Origin: Arctopsyche grandis | Lineage: Eukaryota > Arthropoda > Insecta > Trichoptera > Hydropsychidae | Assembly: GCF_051622035.1 (NCBI RefSeq) | Contig: NC_135358.1 | Span: 374,501-438,500, forward strand | Length of the DNA: 64,000 nt | Direction of reading: 5' to 3' | Shown: positions 36,601-49,086 of the stretch, one piece after another | Layout of the letters: every line of letters begins with the position of its first letter | Numbering within the stretch: the first letter of the stretch is position 1 | Translations under genes and position numbers: made by a program | The notes under the pieces: generated by a model | The model's input: only the letters and a program-made list of their open reading frames with translations | The model's database searches: none | Told to the model about the DNA's origin: nothing

Positions 36601-39600
36601 CTAAGTGAGTTTCGCTTTCTTATCAAATTATATGTATGTATATTTATTTTAAATAACTAAATCATTTTCAGAATTACTTAAATTACAACGCAGTGCAGAA
36701 GCATATCGTATATTAAAATGTCCTAGAGCGTCTGGCAGTACAAATTCAACGTCGAGTCCACACCACACCACTGACGATAGACCCCATTTTGCATTCACCA
36801 AGGTATGAACTCGTTGTCACTTAAATACATACTATGTATGTTGTATTAATCATTTGATGTGTTACAGATTGCCTTGGAAACCTTGGGTTTCTCTAATGAT
36901 GATATTATCGATATATTCAAAATAGTAGCCGTCGTTTTAAAGCTAGGCAATGTTGAATTTGTTCCGTCAACCAATATAGATGGAACAGTCGGTTGTTCCA
37001 TTTCTCAAGAGTATGGTAGTTATACTTTGATTATTACACATATGTAGATATACTTATTTGTTTATGTATGTATAATAAGTGATTTATTTTTCGCTTTTTC
37101 ATTTTAGAAGTTGTCGAATGTGCTGCATTATTAGGTTGTTCGGTCAATGTTTTATCGGGTGCTTTGTGCGGAGAAATGGGACCTCAAGAAGCCTGCTCAC
37201 GACGCGATAAACTCATCACCGCTTTGTATTCTAGACTGTTCACTTGGCTCGTGGGCCGCATCAATAATTCAATAAGGGTAGATAAATTTTAATTCGACCG
37301 ACCGTATTGTATGAAATAGAATTTTAAAACAATTTGAATTATTTCAGGTTAAAAACTACAGCAAAAGAAGTTCACTGAGTATACTAGATCTATACGGGTT
37401 TGAATGTCTGTATGCAAATTCACTGGAACAACTGCTTATCAATTATGCCAACGAGAAACTCCACTTCACAATAGTGGATGCCACTTTGGGAGCAGAACAA
37501 GAAGAATATATAAGGGAAGGCTTGGAATGGCAAAGGATTTCATATTTTGATAATGAGCCCATATGTCAATTAATCGAATCGGTACGCCGCTCCAATGTAA
37601 TTTTTGTCTAATCCATCCAACCCAACCCAACCATTTTCCTTACACTGTCCAATCGTCGATAATTTGGCTAAATACTACTGGCTTATTATCTATTGTATTA
37701 TTGTATAATATCAGTCGTATAATTGAGTTATTGAGTCACGGATATTCCATTGGATCCGTGTTGTTGAAGCGTGTGGAATCTATGGTCGACTTGGGTATCA
37801 CTTTTGATCCTCAATTCACCTTTCACAACCACATCAAGACAGTCGCTGACGTTTCCTTTCGTCGACTTGGATTTGTCTTGAGATATGCTAGGTTATTCTC
37901 CAACCCCTTGTCTTCTCGCTTGCTTTTCAACTCGATTGTTAGAAGTAAGCAAGAGTATATTGCGATTGTGTGGAATCCACATGATGCAAATTACTCTCTT
38001 ATGATCGAAAAAGTGCAAAAAGCATTTCTTCGTTTTCTCTATAAGAAAGAGTTTGGGTACTACCCATATCTCTACCCTACTCCTTTCCTTTTGGGCATGC
38101 TTGGGTATAATTCCCTTGAACTTCGAAGAAATTACACATTAATTAGTTTCGTTCTCCAACTACTGCGTGGTAATAAATCATACCCGTTGTTGTTGGAACA
38201 GTTGGGACTTTATGTCCCTAATAACTATGTGCGTGGTAGACATCATCATTTGATGGTTGTACCTCCTGCTCGCACAGTTCTTTTTCGAATGGCTCCTATT
38301 CCAAGAGCTATTCGACTTCTCAATGAAATCGTTACTGCCGTGCCTGAATGCGATATTTTCCACCTAAGTGAGCGTAGATTATCAGATATTATTTTAACAT
38401 TTATCTGATAATCTGCGCTCATCATTATTTTCTTAATTTGAATGTGATGTATGTGTGGAATCTTAATCTACTCTGTTCCATTTGGGCTTCGATGTGATTT
38501 TATTTTTAATTTTTCTGTTCATTGTAAAACTAACAATAGGATTTGAGGATTTTATTTATTTGAATTTTACACCTTTGTTATTTAATTTTTTTTTCTTATG
38601 TATTATTTTTCTTGATTTCTGCCTTTGCATTTTTGCTTTTTATTTCTTGTTTTTCTTAATCAAATGTAGACCATTGTGGCGCATTAGGTTCTTCCTGTAA
38701 TGCCACAATGGTCCAAAACTAACTATAAATATATATAAATAAATATAAAATAATATTTTTTATGTATAGTTTTCTCTATATCAACGTATGTAACAAAATT
38801 TCATACGTATATATGGTTTTTTAGAGTGCTCATGGATTGTTAACGATATTAGAAGAACCTTATGTGTCGGAAGGAGGAGCGACGGAGCTTTTAGGACGTC
38901 TACAACAATGTTGGGCTGGACATTCTCATCTTTTGCCGCAGCCGCCATCTCATTTTCAGTGAGCTTTAATGAGAATGTTACATTAAATTTGCTATTTATT
39001 TTTACTATGATGTATGTATGTATTATATTACTAGATTGAGACACTTTGCCGGACCGGTAACATACAATGCTGCAGATTTTGTCGAGAAAAATTCTGATAT
39101 ATTACCACGGAATATGGCTGACGTTATGTTTCAATGTCGACATCCAATTTGCAAAGATTTGTTTCCAGAAGGTATAAGATAAGCATACGATACTTTTTAT
39201 GTAAATGTAAAATACATTTTAAATATACGTATGTACGTTTGATCTTTTTAGGTAATCCTTCTCGCGGGCCATTGCGTCGTCCGAGTACGCTGGGTTGGCA
39301 GCAGCGAGTGTCCTTAGGGGCTCTACACAGATCCCTACGCTCTCGGCGCTTGCATCACGTTCGTTGTCTGCGACCCAATGAATCCATGCGTCCGAGAATA
39401 TTTGAAATTCCACTAATCCAACACCAAGTCAGATACAGCGGGTAAGTTCAATAGATCACACGTGTATGCATTTTTGATTGGACTTGTTTGATTCGATGTC
39501 CATCGTTACAGAATGATGGAGTCAGTTCTATTGTGGAGATCAGGCCATTGCGCGTCAATGTCGTATTCCGCTCTAGCCACTCGTTTTGCACCTCTGTTGC

Positions 39601-42600
39601 CGCGCTCTTTACAGACTCATCACATATCTGAAAATTCGGTCTCGACCGATCCAGTGAAAGCTTGCAAGGCACTAGTTAGAGCTCTACCGATTCCACCAGC
39701 GGAATTCGCTTTTGGGAGGTCTAGAGTGTTCCTGCGGAGTCCTAGAACGGTATTATACATTTGTATTTTTTATGTTATATTGTTAGCATGCAATCCATAT
39801 CAATTTAGTCATTTTGTGTGACATTGCTATTTTGGTTTGAAGTCATTGGTCAGTTCCATTGACTTAAAAATGTGTCAGGTACATATGTATAAATGCTTTT
39901 TTGATAACAAGAACCGATTTAGCAACTTCAAATCTGGATAGCACTGCTAAGATGGATAACAGAAACACAAATATATCACTGCTTCGCGATTATGTACTTT
40001 TTGACTCCCTCACGAACTGTTCTCGTTTTAAAACACAATTAAAGGTTTTCGAATTGGAAGAGATGAGAAATTTACGGTTAGAAGGACTCGCAGCGTTGAT
40101 TCAAAGAGTTTGGCGCGGTTACAGAGTTAGACGTCTACTTTCTAAAAAAACTGAAGCTCAAAGAGTCATAGCGAGAGCATGGAGACGTTGGAAGGTAATT
40201 TATTAATTTATTCATATTAAAAAATAAATGTATACGTATAATATATTGGTTTGGTTTTTCCTTTTTTATATACATATGTACGTTATTTTAATTTCGATTT
40301 TACTTCGTTTTTTTATTTATTTTTTTTAATAATTTTTGCATTATCAGGAAACTCATGTTTTGGAGGAGAGAATATCTATAATGAGGCGACAATTGGTGCG
40401 GTATTATTGTTTTATTGTTTTTGAATATCTTTTAATTTGAATTTAATCTCACCTGCCATTTTAAAATTTGACACACGTAAAAAAATAGCTACATATTGAT
40501 TTTCTTTAAAATGAAACATTATACACTTTCATATATACATATATGTACATATGTAGAAATTGAATAATGTATTTTTAATTTACATAGAGTAGGAGTGGTG
40601 GTTTTATTTCGTTTTTAAATTTCTGTGCAGACACGTAAGCGCATACAATTGATGAAGCAAGAAAAGAAAGTATTGTGGGCTGTGCAAACCATTCAAAGGC
40701 ATTATATTCAGTGGAAGGTATTTTTTTTTCCTTTTTCTTTCTTGTCATATTACACATATAATGCATACCTATATTGTATCTATGTATTATATTATAAATA
40801 CATGTATGTATGTACATATGTACTTGTAGAGGTCATTCCATTTTATCAAAGGCCCACTCACCCTCCCCAGAAAAGTTGGGGAATTGCAATTGTTGCGTTA
40901 TCTTTTCTGTGGAGTGGAGATGGTCCTTCGTACTCAATGTACCCAAATTATATTTGTTTCTGATTGATTTTATACCACCTTCGGCTAAACATGTAAGTGG
41001 TGTCACCCTAATGGTTTCCATGGGTTTCCGGAAATTCGTTGTTAAAAATCAAAAGTTTCCGGAAACTCGTTATAAATCTAAAAATTCATATCATTTTTGC
41101 TAAAAATTATACAAATCTTGAAAATTGTTTTCGACGGTTACAACTTCGAAAAGGTCGCAGTTTGATTACATATCAGGTAAAGAAGAAAACCTTTTTTCGG
41201 AATATACATATATAACTAGAGCCCGGATAACCAAGGTGCCGTTTATTGTTCAAATGTTGTAAATGCATTGTTAAAGGTTTGCCGAACCTTTTTTACAAAG
41301 CATTTACAACAATTGAACAATAAGCGGCACCTTGGCTATCCGTACTCTATATATATGTAACTATAAATATAATATACTAGCTGAACCCGGCATGCGTTGC
41401 AATGCCACAATAACGCATGCAATTCCCATTCTCATTTGTCGGAAAAACGCAGGCAGCGAACACATTTGAAATTATTCAATTATTTGTTTATTTTACCCCA
41501 ACAACGCATGTCGCGACGCGAAAACATTTGAAATTATTGCGTTGCAATGCCACTCATTCCCGTTTCCGTTCCTGTTTTTGGCCGATTTTTTTTCACAGTA
41601 ATCTTCCCAAACATGCATTCAACAAATCCTGAAAATTCCATCGTAATCGGTTCAGTGTTTAAAGAGCTTATTCGAGACAGACAGACAAACATTGATTTTT
41701 ATATGTATAGACTAGTTGTTTTACCCGGCTTCGCCCAGTATTTGTAATATAAAAGGCATAAACATGGCTAATCTAATAGTAAATATTATTTTTTTTCTTT
41801 ATTAAATTTATTTGAATCGAATAAACTATAATATTCAACCAATTGAATTGTCGTCATAGAAACTTTGTTTTGTTTACGAAGTTCCCAACCAAAAACACTT
41901 ATTTACAAATATACATACTTACATACAAAGTCTCTTTCGAAATTATATATTAGATACATATGTATATAAATTGAAAAAAATTGGAAACCCGCTGTTCTAA
42001 AATTGGGATGACACCACTGCATATATCCATACATATAATACATACATATGTATATGTATACACTGCTTGATATTGAAATTTAATCAATATGTATTCTATA
42101 TTGAATTAAGTTTTGCGTTTGTCAATTTTTAATGCATAAATTGTCGCATATTCTGAACACAAAGCTGATTTGGCGTTATTGAGTTTTAAATGTTAATTTA
42201 TTCATTAAGACATTTGACGTTAAAAGATTTGAAACTATTGATCTACCTTTCACTTACCGGAACACTTCCAAGTCAGACTTTAAGGCTCTCTTATTTATTC
42301 TAAGCTGTTTCTTATGAACCAATTATCATCTTTTTGATTAGTATTTTGACTCAAACCGGAATGAATATTTGATTTCATTTCATACTTTTTTATTTATTTA
42401 CTTTACTTAGTCAAAACAAACATTTATTTTGATTTTTTATATATGTATTAACGCTTTCACACGAGTAAAAGCTCCTGCTACTGTTTTAATGATTACACTG
42501 TGCAACAAAAAATTATATTTTTTACTTATCAAAGCAGAAGTTAATCAATCTTTATTAAGTTTGGCCCACTAAATTCGAATATGACAATGATTTTTGTTGG

Positions 42601-45396
42601 TTTCTTCTCGTTTATGAGATATGACCATTTAAAAGAAAGATATTTGGCTTTTGCAGTCTTTAACTCAACATCAACATAATATTGCTGTGCTAAAAGTAAG
42701 TATTGGAATCAATAGTCAGGTGCTATTTTTTCATTGCTCGATAATAGTATAAATAATTATCTAGCTAATTTTGAAAGTGAAAAATATTTTTTTCTCAAGC
42801 TATCATGCATTTATTGAACCAATTATACATATAATTCACTACGTTTTAAAGGGTTGGTTTTCAATTTCAATATATTTTATTTTATCTGAATGAACTAATT
42901 CACTCTAAAGTGAGTGAATTAGTTCTTCCATTCTTCATCTCGCTCTTGCGTCATGTATAAAATAGTTTTTTTTTTCAATTTAAAATCATTTACCGTTGGA
43001 ATAGTACGTTTAGATAATTAAAAAAAAATGATATAATAAACCAATCCCAATAAACGTGGTTAAGTGAAAAATATACGAAATAAGCTCATAATTATAAAAA
43101 AAATGTATATTTTCGACTTAAAATTCGCTTGATAATTAATTATACGTATTTTAAAACAATAAAATATCACAATCAATAGAAAAAACATTTGACTATTGAA
43201 TTCAAAACTCACTTTTAGCACAGCAATACTAGATTTGAGAGATAGAAAGACTACAAAAACCAAAAGGCTGTGAAAAGTGTGCAATTTTTTAAACGCTCAT
43301 ATCTCATGAACAAAAAGAAGCAACAAAAAACTTTGTCATATTCGAATCAATGGGTCAAATTTCCATTCCGTTAATTTTTATTATTGCTCAGTGTTATTAT
43401 ACAATTACAATTAATTAGCATCTAAAAATATACACACTTTTTTAAAATTAAATTCCTGTTTTATGGTGGATATTTCTTCTTTGTGTTCTGAATAAAAATT
43501 AAATAATATATTCAATATGAAAATTGATTAGAATCTAATAGACTCTGATAAGCAAAGATAGGCTTTAGACGGATGCTCGTCAAATAACAATGGACCTCTC
43601 CGAACCATTTTTTGTGCATAAAGCATCGTCCGAACGCCGTCCTTTACTTATAAGATACAATACATACGTACATATTTGTAACATTTATGGGCAAAAGTCG
43701 GAATTCTCGACAGGGCAGACCCTCTAGGCTCGGTCGACCCGCTCCTTCCTGTCATTGGCTACTCTTTGCAATGCCGATAGCCAATGACAGGAAGGAACGG
43801 GTCCGCGCTGTCGAGAATTCCGACTTTTACCCATTTATGTATGTAGTGACGAAATGATTTTCATCCCAGAGATGGCGATACTTGATGACGTTCATGTCTC
43901 AATTACCCGTGGCTCATTTGTCTCCGCTGTGCAACAGTTGGCCGCGCCCTCCCCCCCATCTCACACCGACGCATCACTTGCTCAGACAGATTCATCATCG
44001 ATGGCGGGTATGATATGACTTGTATTTCATAATATGTAATGTATTATGTATATAATAATTGAATACATTGTCAATTACACAAAAATTACAGTGCCACAAA
44101 TATAGACTGAAGTTTGACCAAACTGCCAGGAACAGAATGCGCGAAAAAGTCACTGCTAGTATAATTTTTAAGGATAGGAAACAGAGCTACGCTCGAAGGT
44201 TGCAATTGATTTTTTTTCTATTTCATCTTATCGTACAACTTTACGCTTTGGATGTTTTAATTTGGATGTATTGATTGTAGTGTTTCACACCCATTCGTCG
44301 GAGACTATGTCCGACTACGTCAAAACACCGTTTGGAAAAGAGTCTGCATAGACACCGACGATCAGTATGTTGTGTTCGCCGATATCGTTAATAAGGTTAC
44401 CAGATCCAGTGGGAAGGTATTTTTACTATGTTGCAAATGATCTACATATACGTACATATATGTATGTACGTATGCTGTACTTATAAGGTTGTCAAATTAT
44501 GATTATGAAAATCAGCTGGTACCTACTCTGGCCGTGGTATCAACGTCGGCTATGTTGCTGTTGGATCAGCGAACCCTCGGTGTTAAATATCGCATTCCGG
44601 CATCGGAAATTTACAGAATATCGTTGAGTCCGCTGCCTGACGATATTGCAGTTTTCCACGTGAGAGCCGTAAGTTGTAGATACTATTTTCTTTTTTGTTT
44701 TTAGTTGAAGTAATATCATCATTATTATATTATATATATATATGTATGTATGGCATATTATAGGTGCAGCGTTGCATTTTATATTAGATGCGCTTTTTAG
44801 ATTAACATATATAAATTTTGATTGTTGTGTTGTTAGTGTTCTTTAGAAAATGAGTGCTATGAACTCGAATCTCAGCTGTCATCTAGAACTAGCACTGATA
44901 CTACAGGATGTCTATTTGGAGTTAGTATGCTTGTACTTTTTTGATTGTTGCGTTGACATACGTATTTTAGTTTAGATGTATCGCTAATTAGTACACTACC
45001 CATATGTATGCAGTTAAAAAATTATCAATAATGTACCAATATTGATGTTTCTTTTCGTATTGTTATTCTAGAGCGATATAAGCAAGAAAAAAGGCGACTT
45101 TGTGTTCCAAACATGTCACATTATAGAGATGGTTACCAAGCTATTTTTAGTGGTGCAAAATGCTGTTGGAAAAGCTCCCGAAGTAAATATTAGCACAGAG
45201 TGAGTATTAAATAAATAAATAAAAAATAAAAAAAACTATTGAAATCCTATTGAAATGGCTGGTTTGTTGTAGATTTGAAGCGAACTTCGGTCAACAAATA
45301 GTGACGTTCTGTTTCAAATGCTACGGCCTGCCAGAGCTGCATCCGGAGTCGGTGAGAGTGATCAGAAAAGGGAGCAAAATGGAAGTGCACATTTGA
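33650..45396 (+). CDS. class I unconventional myosin heavy chain
   Basis: 1056-aa actin motor, probably the insect Myo95E type. The 25 coding exons are 33650-33757, 34705-34820, 34905-34975, 35062-35237, 35307-35370, 36413-36426, 36520-36604, 36672-36802, 36868-37015, 37108-37277, 37348-37581, 38825-38958, 39035-39171, 39252-39441, 39512-39749, 40045-40194, 40348-40395, 40631-40717, 43870-44007, 44092-44198, 44281-44416, 44516-44668, 44837-44920, 45072-45199 and 45273-45396; all phases fit. The motor has the P-loop GESGSGKT (99-106), switch I NDNASRF (151-157) and switch II DLYGFE (375-380). The neck (about 673-767) carries IQ-like repeats ([22 protein letters not shown]). The tail is a lipid-binding TH1 domain ([21 protein letters not shown], then ending KGSKMEVHI). 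ATG 33650 follows a 5' splice acceptor at 33628. The assignment to Myo95E rests on memory; class I is firm. Confidence 0.9.
34300..34640 (-). mobile_element. LINE fragment in myosin intron 1
   Basis: Read on the minus strand this gives the C-terminal end of a non-LTR retrotransposon ORF2 ([39 protein letters not shown]), followed by an AT-rich 3' tail. It is antisense to the myosin, 5'-truncated and short. Confidence 0.65.
35702..35957 (+). repeat. Helitron-like 5' end fused to another repeat
   Basis: Starts TCTAATATATAATTTTGAAA after an A, like the Helitron-like copies at 41712, 61090 and 62923. From about 35775 on it instead follows the repeat at 62690-62900 (TTTGCTA..., GCGCCATCTA, TATTGTTTATAT). 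It ends near a hairpin, CCCATTGAAATTTCAACGGG (35936-35955, one mismatch). Lies in myosin intron 5. Confidence 0.5.
37600..38750 (+). mobile_element. 5'-truncated LINE in myosin intron 11
   Basis: Same orientation as the gene. From about 37720 to 38408 an open frame gives the C-terminal third of a CR1/Jockey-like ORF2 ([47 protein letters not shown]). A T-rich 3' UTR ends in a hairpin whose stem is ACCATTGTGGC with its exact complement (38669-38712), then an A/T-rich tail. The open frame suggests recent insertion. A chance frame links it to the preceding myosin exon but the myosin frame leaves at a good GT donor (37582). Confidence 0.8.
41218..41348. repeat. 131-bp near-perfect foldback MITE, copy A
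   Basis: Almost the whole element is one hairpin: AGAGCCCGGATAACCAAGGT pairs with the far end, and TTGTAAATGC pairs with GCATTTACAA nearer the centre. Related copy at 53433-53575, which is flanked by a 9-bp duplication. Confidence 0.75.
41380..41665 (+). repeat. dispersed repeat related to 12055-12435
   Basis: GC-richer block starting CTAGCTGAACCCGGCATGCG. It holds two partial copies of a unit (GCGTTGCAATGCCAC followed by CATTCCCxTT) and ends with ATCGTAATCGGTTCAGTG. Non-coding. Confidence 0.5.
41712..41954 (-). mobile_element. Helitron-like non-autonomous element, copy A
   Basis: On the minus strand: 5' TCTAATATATAATTTCGAAA and 3' GGGTAAAACAACTAG, inserted between A and T. TC start, CTAG end and A/T insertion fit Helitrons. 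The 3' hairpin is short (CTGG/CCGG). Confidence 0.6.
42496..43393. repeat. CACTG-ended element with long inverted arms
   Basis: About 900 bp. The left end CACTGTGCAACAAAAAATTA faces an inverted CACTGAGCAATAATAAAAAT, and roughly 200 bp of each arm are complementary in patches (ATTGCTGTGCTAAAAG inside). A possible 3-bp TTA duplication would fit the CACTA superfamily. A perfect inner hairpin lies at 42892-42925. No ORF. Confidence 0.5.
43689..43832. repeat. 144-bp foldback element beside a splice acceptor
   Basis: GGGCAAAAGTCGGAATTCTC faces its complement at the right, and CTTCCTGTCATTGGCTA pairs nearer the centre. ATTTAT flanks both sides (43683-43688, 43833-43838). The right flank is 31 bp from myosin exon 19. 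Confidence 0.75.
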
Positions 45397-46970
45397 TACA
45401 TAAATATACGTATATGCGTTGGCGCACAATATTTTTGGTTCTTCCAAGTTCCGTACTGCCATTTGCTGCAGACCTAGGATAAGTATTCCAAACTGTTGTG
45501 TGCACAAATGTTTTTCTTGTTTTAGAAAGTGGAATCAAACTTTGATCCAAATTTATATACATATGTATATGTATAATATATGATATTTATTCGATGAAGT
45601 CTTTCGTGTCAATATGAAATGTCACAAAGTGCCTCATTTGTATAATATATAATAGATACATATAATTGGAATAAATTTGAATTGCATATGGACATACATA
45701 CACACATACATGCATACATACATACATACATATATGTAGGTATATATGTAATATTAAAATGCACCGTTGTACTTTTTTATGTTTTGATGACATGATAAAA
45801 TTGAGTAAGTAAGAATACTGTTTAGTGGTCCAATATTTGATTTCAAATTTTTATACGTAAATTACAAGTGTAAAGATTGTAAAATACATATGTATGTACA
45901 TACGTACATGTACATGCTCGCTGAATTATGCATAGTCTTTTTGCTTTGTAAAATGTTATGTTCGTTTTGTTTAACATTTAGGTTTTAATAAAACACGTGT
46001 TCATTTTCTGTGATTTAATATTCTTCCAGTTTGTCGAAATGTGTGCCAAATTGAATAAATTTTCTCAATCTTACATACATATGTACATCACAATATCACA
46101 TATACACGTGTGCCAAAAAGAGAACCTTTCCATCGATTATTTTAATTGAGTTATTAAAACGAAAATTATCTAGTCTGGAGAAATGTTTAATTAAACATGT
46201 ATTACCATTTAGTAAAGTATCAATTTTATATATTATACATATATAATATTTAGTATATAAATAAAGTGCTCTTCTATTAGAAAATATGAGGCATATTGTC
46301 TTTTTAACTTATGTACATTATTTTTCTTATAGCTGATGTTAGATATTTGATACTGAGATATAAAATATGTAATATATTATTATACGTGTGATTCAGATAG
46401 ACTTACGTGCACTTTGAATAGACTTGTGCAGTTTGAGAATGACTATTTGTTTTAATTTCCCAATACATATATACATATATGTATCATATATAGATAATAA
46501 AGATTGTAAATATTGTTAGTTTAGTGTGATAAATATTTTAAATTTATTGACCATGGGTCCACGTAAAGTAAAAAGACATAGTGTTGTTTGTTGTTATCCT
46601 CATAATTTTAATGATTTGTCAATTAATAATGTGTGTTAGAAATTTGTTAATCCAGATGCGTGCATGCGTGTATTTTGAAGAAAGGTTATTTTTATTGTAT
46701 TTTAGCAAAAAAAAAATTATGGACTTTATCCTAACGTTGCGTGTATGTACATACATAATACACGCAATTGGCAGGATAGAATTGCACTTATCTGTATAAT
46801 TTATTTTAATTCAGTCATAGTGAACAATCGGAAGACTGCCATTTTGTTTGTTTTAGCTAATTATTATTGTTAATATGTATCTTTGAATGATGTACAATGA
46901 GAGATGTACACTGAAATAAACATTTTTTCAACTCTGTTAGGCTTTCATTGACTCCATCATCCCAATCGAT
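45397..46970. other. myosin 3' UTR and intergenic DNA
   Basis: AT-rich with several AATAAA motifs. No further gene seen. Confidence 0.5.
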
Positions 46971-46974
46971 TTTT

Positions 46975-47520
46975 ATTTCTATTCTATTCTTCTTCTTCAT
47001 GTGCCATGTCCTCCTAGAACGTTGGCAACTAGATGTCCCATTCTTATTTTGTCAATTGCTGCTCGGAATAGTGCTCGGGTGCTGAGGCCGTACCACTGCC
47101 GAAGATTCTTTAGCCATGATGTTTTCCGCCTGCCCTGACTGCGTTGGCCTATGATTTTCCCCTGGATTATTAGGCGCAGGAGATCGTATTTTTCGTTCCG
47201 CATCACATGTCCAAAGTACTCCAACTTACGCCTTTTCACACTTTTGAGCACTTCGACATGTTTTCCTATCAGGGCAAGCACCTCGGCATTGGTACGACGC
47301 GCCATCCATGAGATTCTCAGCATCCTTCTGTATGTCCACATCTTAAATGCCTCTAGTTTCTTGCATGTGGCATCCGTCAGGGTCCATGCTTCTGTCCCAT
47401 ACAGAAGGATGCTGAAAACGTAGCATCGTAGAAGTCTCAGTCGGAGTGCTTTGCTGAGATCACGTGTGGTTAGGACTTTTTTCAATTTCAAGAATGTAGC
47501 TCTTGCTTGCTCCACTCTAA
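46975..47520 (-). mobile_element. 5'-truncated RTE-like LINE
   Basis: Encodes 170-odd residues of an RTE-clade reverse-transcriptase C-terminus in one open frame: VFSILLYGTEAWTLTDATCK, RRTNAEVLALIGK and RRKLEYFGHVMRNEKYDLL are typical, and it stops at about 46997. The 3' tail is a run of GAA then TAGAA units. Lack of frame damage suggests a young copy. Confidence 0.85.
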
Positions 47521-47524
47521 CGCG

Positions 47525-49080
47525 AATTTTCCAAGATATCTAAAACTATCTATTCTGTTGGTGTGTTCAAAAAAGATTTTTTTTTCTTTGAACTTCATCC
47601 ATTACTGAAACACCATTTGTTTTGAATGACTATTATTGAAATCAATAAACGGTCAGTACATATTTTATTAACAAAATGTAAGTACACATGTACATGTACA
47701 TACTTTTACGTATGTATGTACGTAGGTTGAGCTATAGCATGTAAAATATACAAATATGTACGTATAAATATTGATTGTTCATTAGTTTTACTGACTGTTA
47801 AATACTGAATAAATACTGAAGATCTATGAATTAAGGCCGATTAAGAATAACCTCTTTTGTTTTATTTATCATTCTTCGATAATTTGTGACTTTTTCGACA
47901 TAGACAATACTTGAGAACTTTTGTATATGTATATACATACATATATATACATATATGCTTTTTATATTATAGTAAGGCCCTATATTCCTTTTTGATTTTT
48001 TATATAATTTATCTTCACTTTTTCAGGTTTGTACTTATGAAACCACTTTTATACAATATCCAAAATTAATTGAGTATATTCTTGCTCATATAATTATTAT
48101 ATTTTAAGTAATTAAAATAGAATATAGACGGGATTATGGGACTACATGGGATATTACCTGAACATGTGTAAATATATCCATGTATAATACATATAGTAAT
48201 GTATATTGAAACAAATACACTTATATATTTAAATAAATTATATTTGTCTTAATAAATAAAATTTATGTAAGTACCTACATACATATGTATAAATTATATA
48301 AGTTGTACATAGATAATATTTAAATTTATTATAAAAGTTATAAATGTAATAAAATACATATTTTAACTGTAAAATAATGTACTATTGCTATTAATATAGA
48401 AATCATATGTGATGAAATAAATATACAAATATAAACATTACATTTATAAATACAGTGATATTGTTTTTTAAAAAAATTTAGAAACTGAACTGTTACTGTC
48501 GCTTGTAATTTTATAATCATATTTCATTTCTTAATTTGAATACAATTCAATTCAGTTATATATGTATATTAATTATTATTTATTGGACACAAATTTATCA
48601 CATATAATACTATTAACACATTTTACTCTATGTGAATACGGTCTAAAATAAGCTCTATTTTATACATATCTGATAAACAGGCATACCTTTTCTAACACAA
48701 CAAAAATCAATACATAACACGTATTATACTGTTATAAAGATATAATATGTAGATACATACATATGTAAAGTTTGCATACAAATTAAATTGAAAATTGAAT
48801 GTGTAATATTATTTATACAAAAAAGTATATCGAAAAATTAAAAAATATATCATCTAAATCTAAACCATTATAGACCAATTTTTTCAAAAACTTATACATT
48901 TTTATTTGTATAAAACAGGTAAACGAATTATATATATATGTACACATACATATATATCAATAGATTTAAAATTACTAAGTAGATACATACATATATATAA
49001 TAATATAATTTTTTTTTTATAAATACATAAATCTAAAGATTTTGATATGAAAACTAGAGTCTATGAAAATAATTTCTTTG
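47525..49080. other. intergenic, no gene seen
   Basis: Very AT-rich (near 80 percent by eye), with TATA/ACATATGTA motifs. It includes the 3' flank of the ERICH2-like gene. Confidence 0.5.
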
Positions 49081-49086
49081 TGTCAT

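Larger units (their letters stand above)
40718..43869 (+). other. myosin intron 18, filled with insertions
   Basis: A 3.15-kb intron in a gene whose others are mostly below 0.5 kb. It is accounted for largely by a 131-bp foldback element (41218), a dispersed repeat (41380), a Helitron-like element (41712), a CACTG-ended element (42496) and a second foldback (43689). No coding exon was seen between. Confidence 0.7.

Noticed and set aside
37563-37720. Open frame linking a myosin exon to the LINE, as if a fusion protein
   Set aside because: It is out of the myosin frame; the myosin reading leaves at a good donor (37582) and resumes correctly at 38825.
47151-47423. 90-codon plus-strand frame near 47.3 kb
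   Set aside because: Antisense shadow of the RTE-like LINE.
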